Position numbers and translations under genes: made by a program. Shown here one piece after another: positions 21,961 to 53,268 of a DNA stretch of 64,000 bases (position 1 is the stretch's first letter; every line of letters starts with the position of its first letter). A model generated the notes under the pieces. That model ran no database searches and had not been told where the DNA came from. It worked only from the letters and a program-made list of their open reading frames with translations. The stretch comes from Synaphobranchus kaupii (taxonomy: Eukaryota > Chordata > Actinopteri > Anguilliformes > Synaphobranchidae), in assembly GCA_029718625.1 (NCBI GenBank), contig CM056391.1, positions 8,258,992 to 8,322,991 on the forward strand. The letters run 5' to 3'.

Positions 21961-24254
21961 ACGCACATACATGTGAAATATAATCACCCCATTTATCTAA
22001 AAATATGGACATTTTAGTCTGTGTTGCTCCCTCCCGCTACCTTAGCGTTGCAGGACCTCCTCTTTGGCGGTCAGGGTCCTCACTGCTGAAAATAATCTCT
22101 CCAGGTCCTCGCCGTGCCGCGGGACGGGCGGGGGCATCCCATTTTGGACGTCGCGGGTCTCCGGACGGGACAGCCGAACCTGGGCATCGCGCACAGAGGG
22201 GGTCCCGATCCCCACTCCCCCCGCTCGGTGAGCACGAGCCGCTGGCTTTACTGTCCTGGATGAACTGGTCTACGGCTGCTTTGTAGCTACTCTCCGGCCT
22301 CTGTGGAGCTGGGGACACCGTCTCCAGTACCGAAGAGGGCAGGTCGAACACCTGCGGCAGCCAGAGAAATTGGGAGAGTCGCAGCACATTCATATACCTT
22401 TCGAAATATTTTTTCTCTAAAACACTGGTTCTGGTTGAACTACTTGAGTGTTGGATATGGATATTTTTTATGGATTTGTTGGTTGATATTAAAATTTAAA
22501 TGCTTCCAATTCAATCTGTTGGTTTGCCCTGGTAATTGCATTTGAAGTGCGACAGATACACGACACTAAAAAATGCATATGGCAAAAACGATAAAAACAG
22601 GCTGTTTCTATTACAGCAACCATTAAAGTAATGATGAAGAACAGCAAAATGAGTATACAAATTATCCAAAATATCAAAAACAGAGCACAGTACCACTGTA
22701 TCCTGGAGAGAAGTTGATGACAACTTCCCAATGTCACGTTTCACATCTTACCTGTTCGAGTTGCACTATGTGGTAAGGGTAGCCTGTGGTTTGGAATATG
22801 GACTCCAGCTGGGATATCGATCTCTCTCGTTCCTCCAAGCTCTGACCACAAGCACCGCCCTCTGTTTAAAAGTGAAATAACCCTTCAGCTATGTATTAAA
22901 AATTACAAGAGTGTAAGAGAAAAACACAGTCTGCTTAGCTGGGCCAGTTTTTGTATCCAGTGTATCCATTTCTATGCAGCTTTATTGAAAACAAGCTCTT
23001 GAGTGTAGTCTTTCTTTTAAGACCGCAGAGCATGGTAAACTCATTACCATCTATGTAGATTATTCCCGGAATAAATCTTAATTTCTTTGGTGCATCCCGG
23101 CTCAAACCCTGAAAAAAAAAAAAAGGGAATGAACGGTTAGTCGTTATCATTTTTATTAAGAGATGACATTACTTGGAATTGTAACATTTTACCATGTGCC
23201 TGCACAGTAAGTTTTCACTCTTCACTTGCTAACCACAGAAATTGCTAAAAGCAACTTCTGCTAAGCATCTGATTAACATATTAGATGTGGATATAAGGAT
23301 GATGTGAAGCCCTCTGCATGTATTTTTTTCTGAATATGTACACAGAAAAGGAGTAGCACTACCTCTTGGACTTGTGACAGCATGGAGCTGGAGGTCGGCC
23401 CCCAGATACAGCAAGGAGAACCTAAATAAGAGGGATGCGTGTCATAAACCGCATACCAAAATTGCAAAATATACATGGACGACGTAGATCTCCCACCTTC
23501 TCTCCGGGAAAGATGAGACGGTTCTTGCCCAGCATGGCTCGGAATTTGTGTACAAAGTACTCCTTAAAGCAACACCTAGACACACGGTCAGTGACAGGGG
23601 AAATTGTAATGATGTTGTTTAATATCTGTGTGCAAAAACATGGTGAAGCAAAGACATTTGTGCTGCTTTTGAATTTGGCTACTCTGCTGTACATATGAAA
23701 ATCCAGCAGCATTCATTATATTAACGTTATAGTCGGGTTACAGCCAGGACATTGTGACATTGTCATCTGACCTAAATGTTCAAAATTATGTTTCCAGAAT
23801 GTTGAAGGCTTCATATAACTATGGGGTTTGTCGGATGAATCCTGGCAGAAGTTTGAATTTTGGAATAATTACCCAAGCAACGATTTCGTACCTGCAGAAG
23901 GCATCGCCAGCCCGGATGATCAACACAGCAGTGCCTTCTTTACATTTCACGCATTTCTGGGACAGACTGGGATAGAAACCGATGGGTCATTAAAAAAAGC
24001 ACGTGTGTAGAGTCGTTAGTCAAGTACGTTGACATATTACATCAGGTATCTAGTTCCCTAACAAGATTAATTTGCTGTGGTAAACAACCCCTGATTTAGT
24101 ATTTTTCATCATTTAGGAACATTGAAAATGACCCCTTAGCAGTATTCGCCTTTCTGGTTACACCTAACTTACATGGAAAACGGCATAACATTACTTACGT
24201 TGGGATAGCTCTCTTTTCCAGCTGGTCGTTGTATTCCTCATCCACTTGACACAT
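15695..24254 (-). CDS. ctu2: Cytoplasmic tRNA 2-thiolation protein 2, with five apparent single-base frame breaks
   Basis: CTU2 (yeast Ncs2) pairs with CTU1 and uses the sulfur carrier URM1 to thiolate wobble uridine 34 of Lys, Glu and Gln tRNAs in the cytosol. Fifteen exons on the minus strand: 24254-24199, 23966-23892, 23575-23497, 23421-23363, 23108-23048, 22861-22752, 22351-22041, 20503-20368, 20273-20142, 18956-18865, 18019-17918, 17485-17289, 17080-17014, 16372-16314, 15761-15695. The start MCQVDEEY and end QEISEFLLDEEEDEQTA-stop match the human layout; the expected length is about 533 residues (human 515). The summed exon length is one base off a multiple of three, because conserved blocks change frame in exons 4, 7 (twice), 11 and 12. 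Either the consensus has indel errors or the gene is decaying. Confidence 0.92.
16163..16290 (+). repeat. (GT)n tract just downstream of a ctu2 donor
   Basis: About 128 bp of GT with GCGT variants. On the minus strand it is (CA)n, beginning some 25 bases past the donor of the exon at 16314. Confidence 0.95.
17237..17257 (+). repeat. Poly(G) run in a ctu2 intron
   Basis: Twenty-one consecutive G on the plus strand. Runs like this are prone to length errors in assemblies. Confidence 0.95.
17289..17485 (-). CDS. ctu2: ctu2 exon 12: Gly-coding G-rich tract with a frame break
   Basis: The exon enters with EASAYHATLVSEKLSQKR and continues to a CCSSS stretch, then runs into a (GGGGGT)n tract on the coding strand (plus 17333-17375). 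The next exon needs phase 2, which is only reached if the frame changes by one base in the G tract; it would then read GGGCCSTN before TPITPDLKSL. This part is variable in the family, so the reconstruction is less certain than the others. Confidence 0.78.
17333..17375 (-). repeat. (GGGGGT)n tract inside ctu2 coding exon 12
   Basis: The coding (minus) strand repeats GGGGGT about five times after a G5C stretch and encodes a polyglycine run. Four or more adjacent G5 runs fit a G-quadruplex pattern. Confidence 0.92.
17918..18019 (-). CDS. ctu2: ctu2 exon 11: frame break between TSEKL and the CLLC motif
   Basis: The exon enters with TSEKL, as in human YRTSEKL. The conserved zinc-ligand block KCLLCVCALDTK is one base out of that frame. 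The change lies between about 17970 and 18005, where CCCACCCC is a likely site for an extra base. Read literally, the entry frame stops at TAA near the exon end. The donor was placed at TCG|GTGGGT to keep phase with exon 12. Confidence 0.87.
18020..18864 (-). other. ctu2 intron 10 with a possible diverged interspersed repeat
   Basis: No exon is visible. Around 18640-18840 lies a stretch starting AATAATAATAGCTTGCATTT that resembles fish interspersed repeats, but I cannot classify it. A C-run sits at about 18120-18132. Confidence 0.5.
18865..18956 (-). CDS. ctu2: ctu2 exon 10
   Basis: The exon encodes DKGSIQLLTESFVTKLQ and SDFPSTVSTIYR, matching human LQTQFPSTVSTVYR. It is 92 bases and exits in phase 2, in agreement with TSEKL at the start of exon 11. 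Confidence 0.94.
18957..20141 (-). other. ctu2 intron 9 with an (AAT)n-tailed repeat-like segment
   Basis: The intron has G-rich runs at 18987-19260, a (CT)n tract at about 19371-19397 and an AATAATAAT-headed stretch from 19540 to about 20060 that resembles an interspersed repeat. I cannot assign its family. No exon is seen. Confidence 0.5.
20142..20503 (-). CDS. ctu2: ctu2 exons 8-9: tRNA-thiolation core
   Basis: Exon 20503-20368 encodes HHLMVHTARTQGYSKVMMGD, then SCSRLAVKLLSNIAQGRG. Exon 20273-20142 encodes GFSDPRYGDVVILRPMRDYS and ends VPSVFVPGLDTK. These are the most conserved parts of the family (human YSKVMTGDSCTRLAIKL and GDVVVVRPMRD). Both exons are clean. Confidence 0.95.
20524..20665 (+). 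repeat. Imperfect tandem repeat, three copies, beside a ctu2 exon
   Basis: ACTATTACCCAGACAATCCT recurs with small changes at about 20524, 20561 and 20606, each followed by an AACAAAAACACCCC-like block. Confidence 0.75.
20666..22040 (-). other. ctu2 intron 7 with (CA)n tracts and one MITE
   Basis: No exon is visible. It contains (CA)n at about 20897-20927 and 21930-21956 and an inverted-repeat element at 21732-21915. Confidence 0.65.
21732..21915. mobile_element. TA-flanked MITE, 184 bp, in a ctu2 intron
   Basis: The ends GAGTATTCTGGGGGCAA and TTGCCCCCAGAATACTC are inverted repeats, flanked by TA at 21730-21731 and 21916-21917. An internal GGGGGCAATTGTAACA is also mirrored. The TA target suggests a Tc1/mariner-type parent. 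Confidence 0.85.
22041..22351 (-). CDS. ctu2: ctu2 exon 7: variable linker with two opposing frame breaks
   Basis: The exon opens VFDLPSSVLE and SSYKAAVDQFIQD in the entry frame. The conserved block LERLFSAVRTLTAKEEVLQ lies one base out of that frame, reached through G/C runs near 22195-22225, and would then hit TAA. The exon end (CTA AG) is again in the entry frame, so a base also seems missing near 22043-22046. The literal exon therefore stays open but replaces a conserved block with unrelated residues. Confidence 0.88.
22752..23108 (-). CDS. ctu2: ctu2 exons 5-6: core after the PP-loop
   Basis: Exon 23108-23048 encodes GLSRDAPKKLRFIPGIIYID. Exon 22861-22752 encodes EGGACGQSLEERERSISQLE and ends YPYHIVQLEQ. 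Both match human CTU2 (DEGAACGQSLEERSK). Phases agree at the junction and no break is seen. Confidence 0.93.
23363..23421 (-). CDS. ctu2: ctu2 exon 4: PP-loop exon, one base short
   Basis: The exon should read VLLAVSGGP then TSSSMLSQVQE, the PP-loop nucleotide-binding signature of this ATPase-like family. As written it is 59 bases. VLLAVSGG lies in one frame and TSSSMLSQVQE in another, with a base missing from the GGGGGCC run at about 23396-23403. Read literally, the frame ends at a TGA in the next exon. Confidence 0.9.
23497..24254 (-). CDS. ctu2: ctu2 exons 1-3: N-terminal zinc-binding region
   Basis: Exon 1 encodes MCQVDEEYNDQLEKRAIP. Exon 2 encodes SQKCVKCKEGTAVLIIRAGD with a CxxC pair. 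Exon 3 encodes CCFKEYFVHKFRAMLGKNR and RLIFPGEK, almost identical to human CTU2. The ATG at 24252-24254 was chosen because MCQV matches the human N-terminus. All three exons are in frame. Confidence 0.95.
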
Positions 24255-25069
24255 GTTCAGTGCTGCTAGCTAGCTAGCTACAGTGCTCAAATTTTCCAAA
24301 GTTGCAATATGAATTTATGAATGATGCAGCTTTGTTAGTGCGATAGATAGCATAACATAGACTCCAAACACAAGTGCATCTTTTTGTAAAATTTTGCGTT
24401 GCTTAGACAAGCATTTTTAAGAAAGCTGGTTAGCAAGTTAACATGCTGGATGTGAGTACATTCAGGCAACAACTTCTGGTCAGCTCATGCGTGCAGCGTC
24501 GCTCTTTTTGATGACGTAATTTGCCAGAATGCTGGGATTGTACGAAGCGGCGACATATACAATACAGGCGACATTTTTACCGCAATGTTTGCACTCTGTT
24601 GAAGTTTTTTCTAAATAATTATCGACACTGAATACAATAATCAGTTCTGTATCATCCCGCCGACATAATTTACGTTCTTTTATAATCGCATTTGTGGATA
24701 CAGCGCCAGCTAGCGAAGGTACTGGCTCATAGAAGCAATGCCTTTTGGGAGTGTAGTTTATATAATTCCGTATTCCGTTATTAATATTAACAGAAAAACT
24801 TCAATACCCAGAAAAACATTCGGCGGTATGTGGATTTAAAGGCTTATTGTTTCCACTATCTTGCAATGTTTACTTTCGCGTCCGGCGTGTATTCGTCAAC
24901 AGTGCTATCGTCTTCGTCGTGGGGTTGCTGTATCCAATGCTAGCCCTTTTCACACTTATTGTTAACACCACTGATCTGTATTAGCTGACAGCTTATTCAG
25001 ATCAGTGGTACACGTTTTAAACGTTGTTGCGCCGTTAACTAGCCGTCTGCTGAGAGATCTGCGTTCATG
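24255..25069. promoter_or_regulatory. Head-to-head promoter shared by ctu2 (-) and rnf166 (+)
   Basis: Only 815 bases separate the two start codons, and the same head-to-head layout is known in human. No TATA box stands out. Visible candidate sites are TGACGTAA (24512-24519, CRE/ATF-like), CCAAT (24934-24938) and two stretches resembling the ZNF143-type ACTACAATTCCCA motif in reverse: GAATGCTGGGATTGTA (24527-24542) and CCTTTTGGGAGTGTAGT (24741-24757). Confidence 0.7.
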
Positions 25070-45215
<20,146 letters not shown>

Positions 45216-45256
45216 GGACGGCACCCCCACCCTCCCTCTGCCCTGACACATCCTAA

Positions 45257-45262
45257 AATAAA
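45257..45262 (+). terminator. rnf166: Candidate poly(A) signal AATAAA for rnf166
   Basis: A canonical hexamer 42 bases after the stop codon. It would give a very short 3' UTR, and later signals may also be used. Confidence 0.5.
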
Positions 45263-45747
45263 GCGGGCTCTTCTTTCACCCCAGCCCCCTCCACCCTCCG
45301 AACTGATTGCCCCTCCTCCAGGACACCCCTGACTGACCTACTCCAACATCTGCAATATCCACCAGGCCCAATATATCCCATGTTTTCCAAAACGTACCCA
45401 TTCTTCCCCTGTTCTGCAGAGGGAGGGGCTGCCAGTCGCAACAGCCAATCACAGCCGCGGGGAATGGTTGCATCATAATTGCCGCGTTGGAGAAATGCAT
45501 GAAGATGATTGGTATTATTGGTTTCCAAGCAACGATGTTTCCTTCCTTTCTTTTTTTTCTCCAAGTTTAGTACTTTCGTACAAAGATGATGAATAAGCGT
45601 GCGTGAAGATTGCAAGCAAACATGATTTTATTTTACTTCAATGCATTTTCTATAGCTTTTTATTTTGTATTTTTTTTAATGGACCAAACCATCGTGTCCA
45701 CAATATAGGGGAACCACATTCTTCTGCTTTGGAAAGTTAACTACTTA

Positions 45748-46060
45748 TGGCAGGCAGTATTAATCAATAACGGATAATGGTGTGCCACTCTTTTTCTTTT
45801 AAAGAGCCCAAACAAAAAGTCTACAGTTCCCCCATTTTACTAGGGTTCTTGTCAATTCTTGCACTTGTCACATTTTTCTACATGATTGAAGTCTATTAAC
45901 ATGCTTATTTTATAGTCAACTAAGCCAACGATAGCAATGCATTTATTCTTCATACCGCTTGTTAACTTGCTACAATAGTATTTTTTATGAAACACCAGAT
46001 AAGATAAAAAAAGATATATTTTTAAAAATGTTTCAGTTTCAAATGGTGCACTAAAAAGAA
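45748..46060. repeat. Dispersed repeat copy B, about 313 bp, 3' of rnf166
   Basis: Same orientation and ends as copy A, differing by a short deletion (the ATGTCC stretch) and scattered substitutions. The pair brackets the last two rnf166 exons. Confidence 0.9.
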
Positions 46061-49000
46061 AGCGAAACACACATTAAGGATGTGTTGGCTGTTTTTTTAT
46101 TATTGTTATAATTATTTTTTTATTTATTTATTATTTTTTGTCCACCCATTGGTACTGTGTGGTTCAAGACGAACGGGTGGTCAAAATGCAATGGCTCTCA
46201 GAGCGTGCAGGATGTTTTAAAGTTTATGAGTGTGCAGGTGTGTAATGACCCAGCTGGAACACTAGAGGGCACACCTATTTTAAACATAATGTGTTCTGGC
46301 AATGGACACAACATCCCAGGTCAAGTAGTATTCCTTTCATTGAAAGCTTGCAGTGTGTTTAATGCCCATATGTATAGTGTTGTTAGTCCACACTGATGTG
46401 TGGATATACATTTCTCTATTGGGGAGAGAGACGGATGTGTGTCTTTCTGTATATGGTATTAATAACAATTCTAGGAGTCTCTTTCTGCATTTAAAAGCAT
46501 TAAGCTCTTTCTCCAGGTCCTTATTTATGGCCCCAGGTTGATGTGTGTCATAGGGTACGTTGAATGCAGGCCAGTAGCAGGTATCGGTACGGCATTGTCA
46601 AAGTAGACAGAGGGTTGGCAAAGGCAGCTTGGCAGGGGATTGTGGGTAAATGGTCATCTGCACTGAGCAGGCCCTCAGTGAAACCGTAGATGCTATCCCA
46701 TGATCGTCCCTGTATTGCTGTCGTGGAGACATGGCTAAATGGAGGGGAGGCCACCTACTTTCCCTCCCAGACTTAAGAGTGTGGAAAGCAGAAAGACCGG
46801 TAGATCAGGAGAGCAATGTGTGCTTGTTGCTTTCTCTTCTGACCGTTTTAGTGACCAGATCAAACTCAGGGTTCTCCCACAAGCAATTCACAAGCAATCA
46901 GTGACATGTAAATTTCCCATAAGCCTTTGCAGGGCAGTGCTGCACATCCATCACTGTAGTACCCAGCAGATGTTGGCCTGAGTTAGCGGGTGTGTGGCGC
47001 TCCTCTGTCTCATCGGTTTTGGAAAGGGATCTCGGATAGAGTGTAAGCGCGGAAATGATTACCGACACGTGAATATGCAGCGACGCTACATATTAATCAG
47101 ACAAATCAAGTCTTCCTTCTGAAAGAGACTTAATGATGTACCTGATAAAAGGAACCTTTGAAATGCTAATGCTAATTAGCAATATTTTAAGAAACGCAGA
47201 ACATTTTATCATTTGAGACTTAACCGTTTAAGAAGTTTTGTAATATGACCGTTTCTTTCGATGCGGAACAGGATTATTACGTTTTGCATCATTTTTAAAG
47301 AGGCAAACTTTTGACGATGACATGCTTTTAAAATATTTTTCTTTGTGCCACCTTTTAACCAATTAAATTTATCTCATCGAGTAATTAATGACACAGTATG
47401 GTATACCGTATCCCATTTATGTAGCTGCGCAGACTGTTTATGGGTTTGGTAATGTGGCACTTTGTGCTACAGCTAACTGCCATGAAAATAATTGATTTCT
47501 AGGAAAGTTTGTGAAGTGTGAGGTCCAGTCGGCCTGGAATTACCTTGTGATGGGGAAACCTGCGAACGGAAGTTTTTTTGTTTTGATCACTATCTCTGAT
47601 ATCGGTACAGAAAAATACCAAGTGGACTTTTTCAGAATGTGAAGTAGTATGAAAGAAAATTATTTTGTGGACGTAAAGGACGAGGACTATGGTAAAGTGT
47701 TCTGAATTAAATAAGGAAGTGACCTGGGGTAAATGTTGTCCCCCCCCGTAGAATAGACCAGACGTTTGTCCATGGGAAATAGAACAGTTAGGTTGATGGA
47801 TTCATCTGAAATTAACAGTTTGGTGAAAAGCTTTTGACTCCTGTCCAGAATGCATTCTTTCATTGCCTAATAAATTTGACTTGGAGGTGGAAACTCCCAG
47901 GGTGGAATTCCCAAAGTATTGCACTTTATTTTCAGGATACGTGGGGTGGGAGTCCTGCCAGAACTATGTTTCATAATTTTTTTTGACCCACATTACTGGT
48001 AAATAAATCTATGTTAAGTGATTGTTGAGGTCAAACTTAAGTGTGTGGGCGGTTTTAAATATAACTGAAGAATGTTCTGGAATTGGGAAGACTGAGGATA
48101 GTCATTTTGTACCAAGTTGTTGTAGAATGTTAATTGTTAAGTAATAATATGTTAGGAACATTTTTTTTGAGGAAATTTAAGCAAGTCTATCATTATCCAT
48201 TAAGTAATAAGCGGAGGAAAATCCACAGTATGGAATGATATAATGAAGGCTATCAGGCCATAATGCAGTTTTGGAATTTCTGTATAGTTATGTTCCAGTG
48301 TTTACATTCACACATGCTCGGAACAAACCCATTTAAACAGTTTCTTTAATGCTCTCACAATTTAAAAAAATAAAATAAAATGCATTTATATTGTTAGATT
48401 TTGGCATGTGATGAAAAATTGGACAATAAGCAAAGAATTCTTTGTGAAAATACAAATATTTTTCTCCACCTAAACTAAAAAATCCTGTAACCTTCAGTTC
48501 CTAATTTTTTATTTTTTTTTCTTACTTTTGTTTTACTGCGGTTTAGTAATTATGTTATTCTGTAAATGTTTATGAAATCATACTCTTGAGTGATATTAAT
48601 GTGCACAGCTGTATCAGAAATTGTAGGTTTTTCTTATTTCTTACTTTTGATATTGTACTCAATATTTTAAGTACTTATTATTACCTTAGTAAATTATCTG
48701 AAGGAAACCCCTCCATACACCGGTGTAATACTTCTATGTGCCAGCAGGGTGTGCTGTATTTTCTGAAAATTAACTGAAAATGTCAGTTTGTGCAACATTC
48801 CCATGCAGGGGGGAGAATACTTTCTACATGAGACTAAGCACAGCTGTAACAAGGAATTCACATCACATTTCGTTCAGTGCTTTCGGAGGCTTGGAAGGGT
48901 GTGCACTTTTATGGTGAAATTATCAGTGTTTTAGATACGAAGAACAGTCATAGGAGAGTTAGTACTTTTTTCAGTTTTCCAATGATTTCGTTCTAAAATG

Positions 49001-50156
49001 AGGCTTGGGCCTTTTTTTATTTTTTATTCTGCAAATAGAACCAGGAGGAAGTGTGTCCTCAAAGACCTGCCAATGGCCAGGCCACCGTTAGCCTGGTCAA
49101 AGGTCAGCACACCCCCCACAACAGTCTTCCCTCCAACATTCGTTTGTGTTTTGCCTGGGACTGACGATGCCATCCCATCCGGGCGCAGGTCTGAAGAGGC
49201 GTGTGGTGAGTAAATCTGAAGCCGTGGGTATTGGGCATGGTGAGGGGGTTTTGCGGCGTACATTTGGGGCGTGTGGTGCCCCGAGACCCACCCTCCCGTG
49301 ACCTGTGCCCCCTTCCAGCTGCGTTGGCTTACTTTCGCCAACCGTCCTACCCGTCGCTGCGGATACGGCGGGAGCTGGATCTCTGTGTGGCGCTGTGCTT
49401 GGAGGGGCGATGGAAAGTGCGATGCTGCAGACCCCCCCCCCCCCACAAGACGCTGTGGCTGCACCTCTGTGATTTATGCACTCATGAATGATAACGGTAA
49501 CGATGATGATGATGACGACAATAATATCGATATTGAAGTTACACTGTTTGAGGTCCAATAAGACTTTTCTTATGTATTTGTAGCAGTTTATATATATTTT
49601 TTCTCCTTCAATAAACACTGACTCATCCCTTCCTGTCTGTCTGTCTGTCTCTTGATTAAGTAGTATGGGAGAAATTCCTTTTATTTGGGAATGTCCGCTC
49701 TGCCTCTGGGATTAGCTGCTGACTCAACTATGTTGTAACGAGCATGAAAATGTGCCCCGTGATTTATTGTTGAGTTTTTGGACGCATTGCTTGGCCATGA
49801 GCGGGGTGAAGTATGAAAAACATTATTAAATATTAAATTCTGTATATCATGCATGTTCCACTGACATTGATCTAAATTTTAACATCAAATGAACTTACAG
49901 GAAATTATATATATTCTCCTCCACCCAACTTGAAAATCTGCTATCAAATTTGAAATGAAATGTAGGCATTTTGGCCCAAATGACTCTATACAGAATGGGT
50001 AGATAAAAGCACATCTATAAGGATATTCGTATTTCCCGCTGTCCAGGGATAAGACCTATACCTTTGCAGTGGCCAGGTAAACCTGAAGCAAAATTCACCT
50101 TTGAGTCAACAGCTGGACAATGCTCGGTTCTCTTCTGGGGGAAAATGCAGGGGGTT

Positions 50157-50267
50157 GTGTGTGTGTGTTTGTGTGTGCGCTGGTTGTGTTTGTGTGTGTG
50201 TGGTTGTGTTTGTGTGTGTGTGTGTGTGTGTGCGCTGGTTGTGTGTGTGTGTGTGTGTGTGTGGTTG
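50157..50267 (+). repeat. Interrupted (GT)n tract
   Basis: GT runs broken by GCGCTGGTTGTGTTTG blocks repeated two to three times over about 110 bp. Confidence 0.92.
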
Positions 50268-50532
50268 GTAGGATGAGAGATGGGAAGGACAGGGGCCACA
50301 GGTGGTACACTTCGTTAACTGCAACTTAATTACCACACTGAAAGAACTCCCAACAATCTCCTCCCGGGGGGGGGGGGCTTCTTATCTCCAGAGTATGGGA
50401 GGGGTGGGGTGGGGCGGGGCCTAGGCCCCAGTGAAGACCAGAGAGACCTGCAAATAAACATGTGTCGTCAAGGCGATGCCTCGCTTTGGAAATGCTCCTG
50501 TCTGTAGGCACCTGGGTGGGTGGGGGAGGGGG

Positions 50533-50687
50533 GCGGGGGGGTATACTATGAAGCAGGATTACTGAGTTAGCTGGGTTACTGCACTGAGTAAAACTCGGAA
50601 CAGCTCTTTTTACTTCAGTCCATGTTCCAGATTTGGGAGGGTTCCGGGTTTTACTCAGTGCAGTTATCCAGCTTCGTCGTATAACCC
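50533..50687. mobile_element. Small palindromic MITE (about 155 bp)
   Basis: GGGGGGTATACTATGAAGCA on the left mirrors TGCTTCGTCGTATAACCCCC-type sequence on the right, and ACTGCACTGAGTAAAAC is mirrored inside. The flanks are G/C runs, so the exact ends and the target duplication cannot be fixed. Confidence 0.75.
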
Positions 50688-51631
50688 CCCTGGACTGGCT
50701 GTGGCGACAGACGCTGGGGTGCCACGGTAACGGGAGATGGCGGGAAAAGCACACAGAGCCTACAAACCTGTATGAAAAGTCACGGCGGCAAGCACCAGAA
50801 TCCCTACACATTCAGTGTTCCAAAGTTCCTCTTATAGGGAAGCAACAAGTCATGCAAGACGTAGTTTGTAGAGCAAAAAAAGCTTTTTTTTAAAGACAAA
50901 ACAAGTGGGTGTGTTTAATTGTAATTACATTCTTATCAAAATCATCTCTTTTTTTTACATAAATCATTTAGTTGTAAGATCTTCTGGTATCTGCAGAGCC
51001 ACTCTGTTGGCATATGACGGCATGAGTTGGTGATTCAACCTACTTTTCCGATTCCTAACAACAACAAAAAACCCCACAAACTTAACTTCAATCCTTACTC
51101 TGGTAATACTGTATGTACGGAGTGCTGATGTTTGTGGTAAGATTGTAGACCTGTCAGAATGAGGGTGGCAGGTGAGGGCAGAGTCTGGCTGAGGTCGTCT
51201 GTGTACCAGGAGCAGGTTTTTTGGGGGAGTGGGGGGGCGACGAGGGGGAGGCCAGGGTGCTTGAAGCACCAAGCGAAAGGAGACCAGGGCATTGTCTATA
51301 TCTGCAGTGCCCAGGAAGAACTGTCGTGCAGAGTGAAGTGCTCCAATTACAGGGTGCTTGGGCGTGAACCCTTGACCTCGGGCTCTGATGGTTGTTGTGG
51401 GAGGTGCGCAGCCATGGCAATGCAGTTCCCAGGCATGGGCACCCACCCCGTCCGACCATTCAAACAGGTGTCAGCTTTGCTCTGCCTCTGTGGCCGATTG
51501 AACAAGGCACAGGTGACAGGCCTGCCCCTATCCATTTCAAATTATCAGCGCTTATCAAAAACCAATGGCATTTCAGAGCATGTTCAAATATTTTTGTTTA
51601 CGGCACTTTTTACTTTCATGATTTTTTTTAA

Positions 51632-52319
<688 letters not shown>

Positions 52320-52956
52320 TATATATATATATATATATATACATATATATATTAAACCTCCCCTAGGTTCTCAGTTCCCACGATCTTTATAGAACAGAAC
52401 AGGCTGCTTCATCACTTGAGAAGCTGGGAGATAGTAAGGACTGTACTTGATCTTGACCCCCCCCCCCCCCCCCCTCCCCCATAATCACCTCGCCCTCCTC
52501 CAACTCTGACCCTGAAACCCTGCATGCAACCCTTTCCAGTCCCCAGGAGCCTGGGAACCCGTGCCGTGCCTGACCAGGGTCAGCTGCAGTAACATAGACA
52601 CGGCCTCTGATGTCATTACCAGGAGAGAGTGGATTTCAGAGGAGAGAGTGTGATTCACCGTGACCCCAAGGGAAAGTAGGTATAGCACGGGACCCATGAA
52701 CTCCCTCTCATTTCACAGCTCTTGTCTTGTTTAAAAGAAATCACAGACAAATCTTTTTTTTTTTCTTTTTTTCCTTCTTTTTTTCCATCAGCAGCACAAA
52801 CTTGTGGGAGGGGGGGTATTGATGTAATTCTTCCCCTCAATCTTTGTCCATAATAATCGTAGTCCTTAAATAACAGTCATTCTTTGTCTTTTGCAAAGCC
52901 GCATACAAAAGAGAAAGAATGGCCGTTATTTAAGCATCATGATTATTTTGGACAAA

Positions 52957-53151
52957 GATTCGTCAGCATTGAAATGCAAGGCGCTGCAGCCTTGGGTAAA
53001 GCCTGCGGATACTGAGACTATGATTCGTCAGCATTGAAATGCAAGGCGCTGCAGCCTTGGGTAAAGCCTGCGGATACTGAGACTATGATTCGTCAGCATT
53101 GAAATGCAAGGCGCTGCAGCCTTGGGTAAAGCCTGCGGATACTGAGACTAT
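52957..53151 (+). repeat. 65-bp perfect or near-perfect triplication
   Basis: Copies start at 52957, 53022 and 53087 with GATTCGTCAGCATTGAAATG and end GATACTGAGACTAT. They look identical, so the array is young. Confidence 0.97.
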
Positions 53152-53268
53152 TCTCGAGTTTTGGATTTCAAGATCGTCACAGGAGAGACTATATTCATCA
53201 GGGGGGTTGATCTGTCGCAGGGGTTTGATTAATTCTTTTTATTTATCCTTTATTATCCAGGAACGAGC

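Noticed and set aside
15695..24254. Calling ctu2 a pseudogene outright
   Set aside because: Splice sites, zinc motifs and both termini are conserved, the breaks sit mostly in G/C runs, and rnf166 shows a similar extra base, so consensus errors are at least as likely.
49024..49618. Overlapping frames on both strands near 49.0-49.6 kb, considered as a small gene
   Set aside because: No domain or conserved motif, no clear splice sites, and equal openness on both strands suggest G/C composition.
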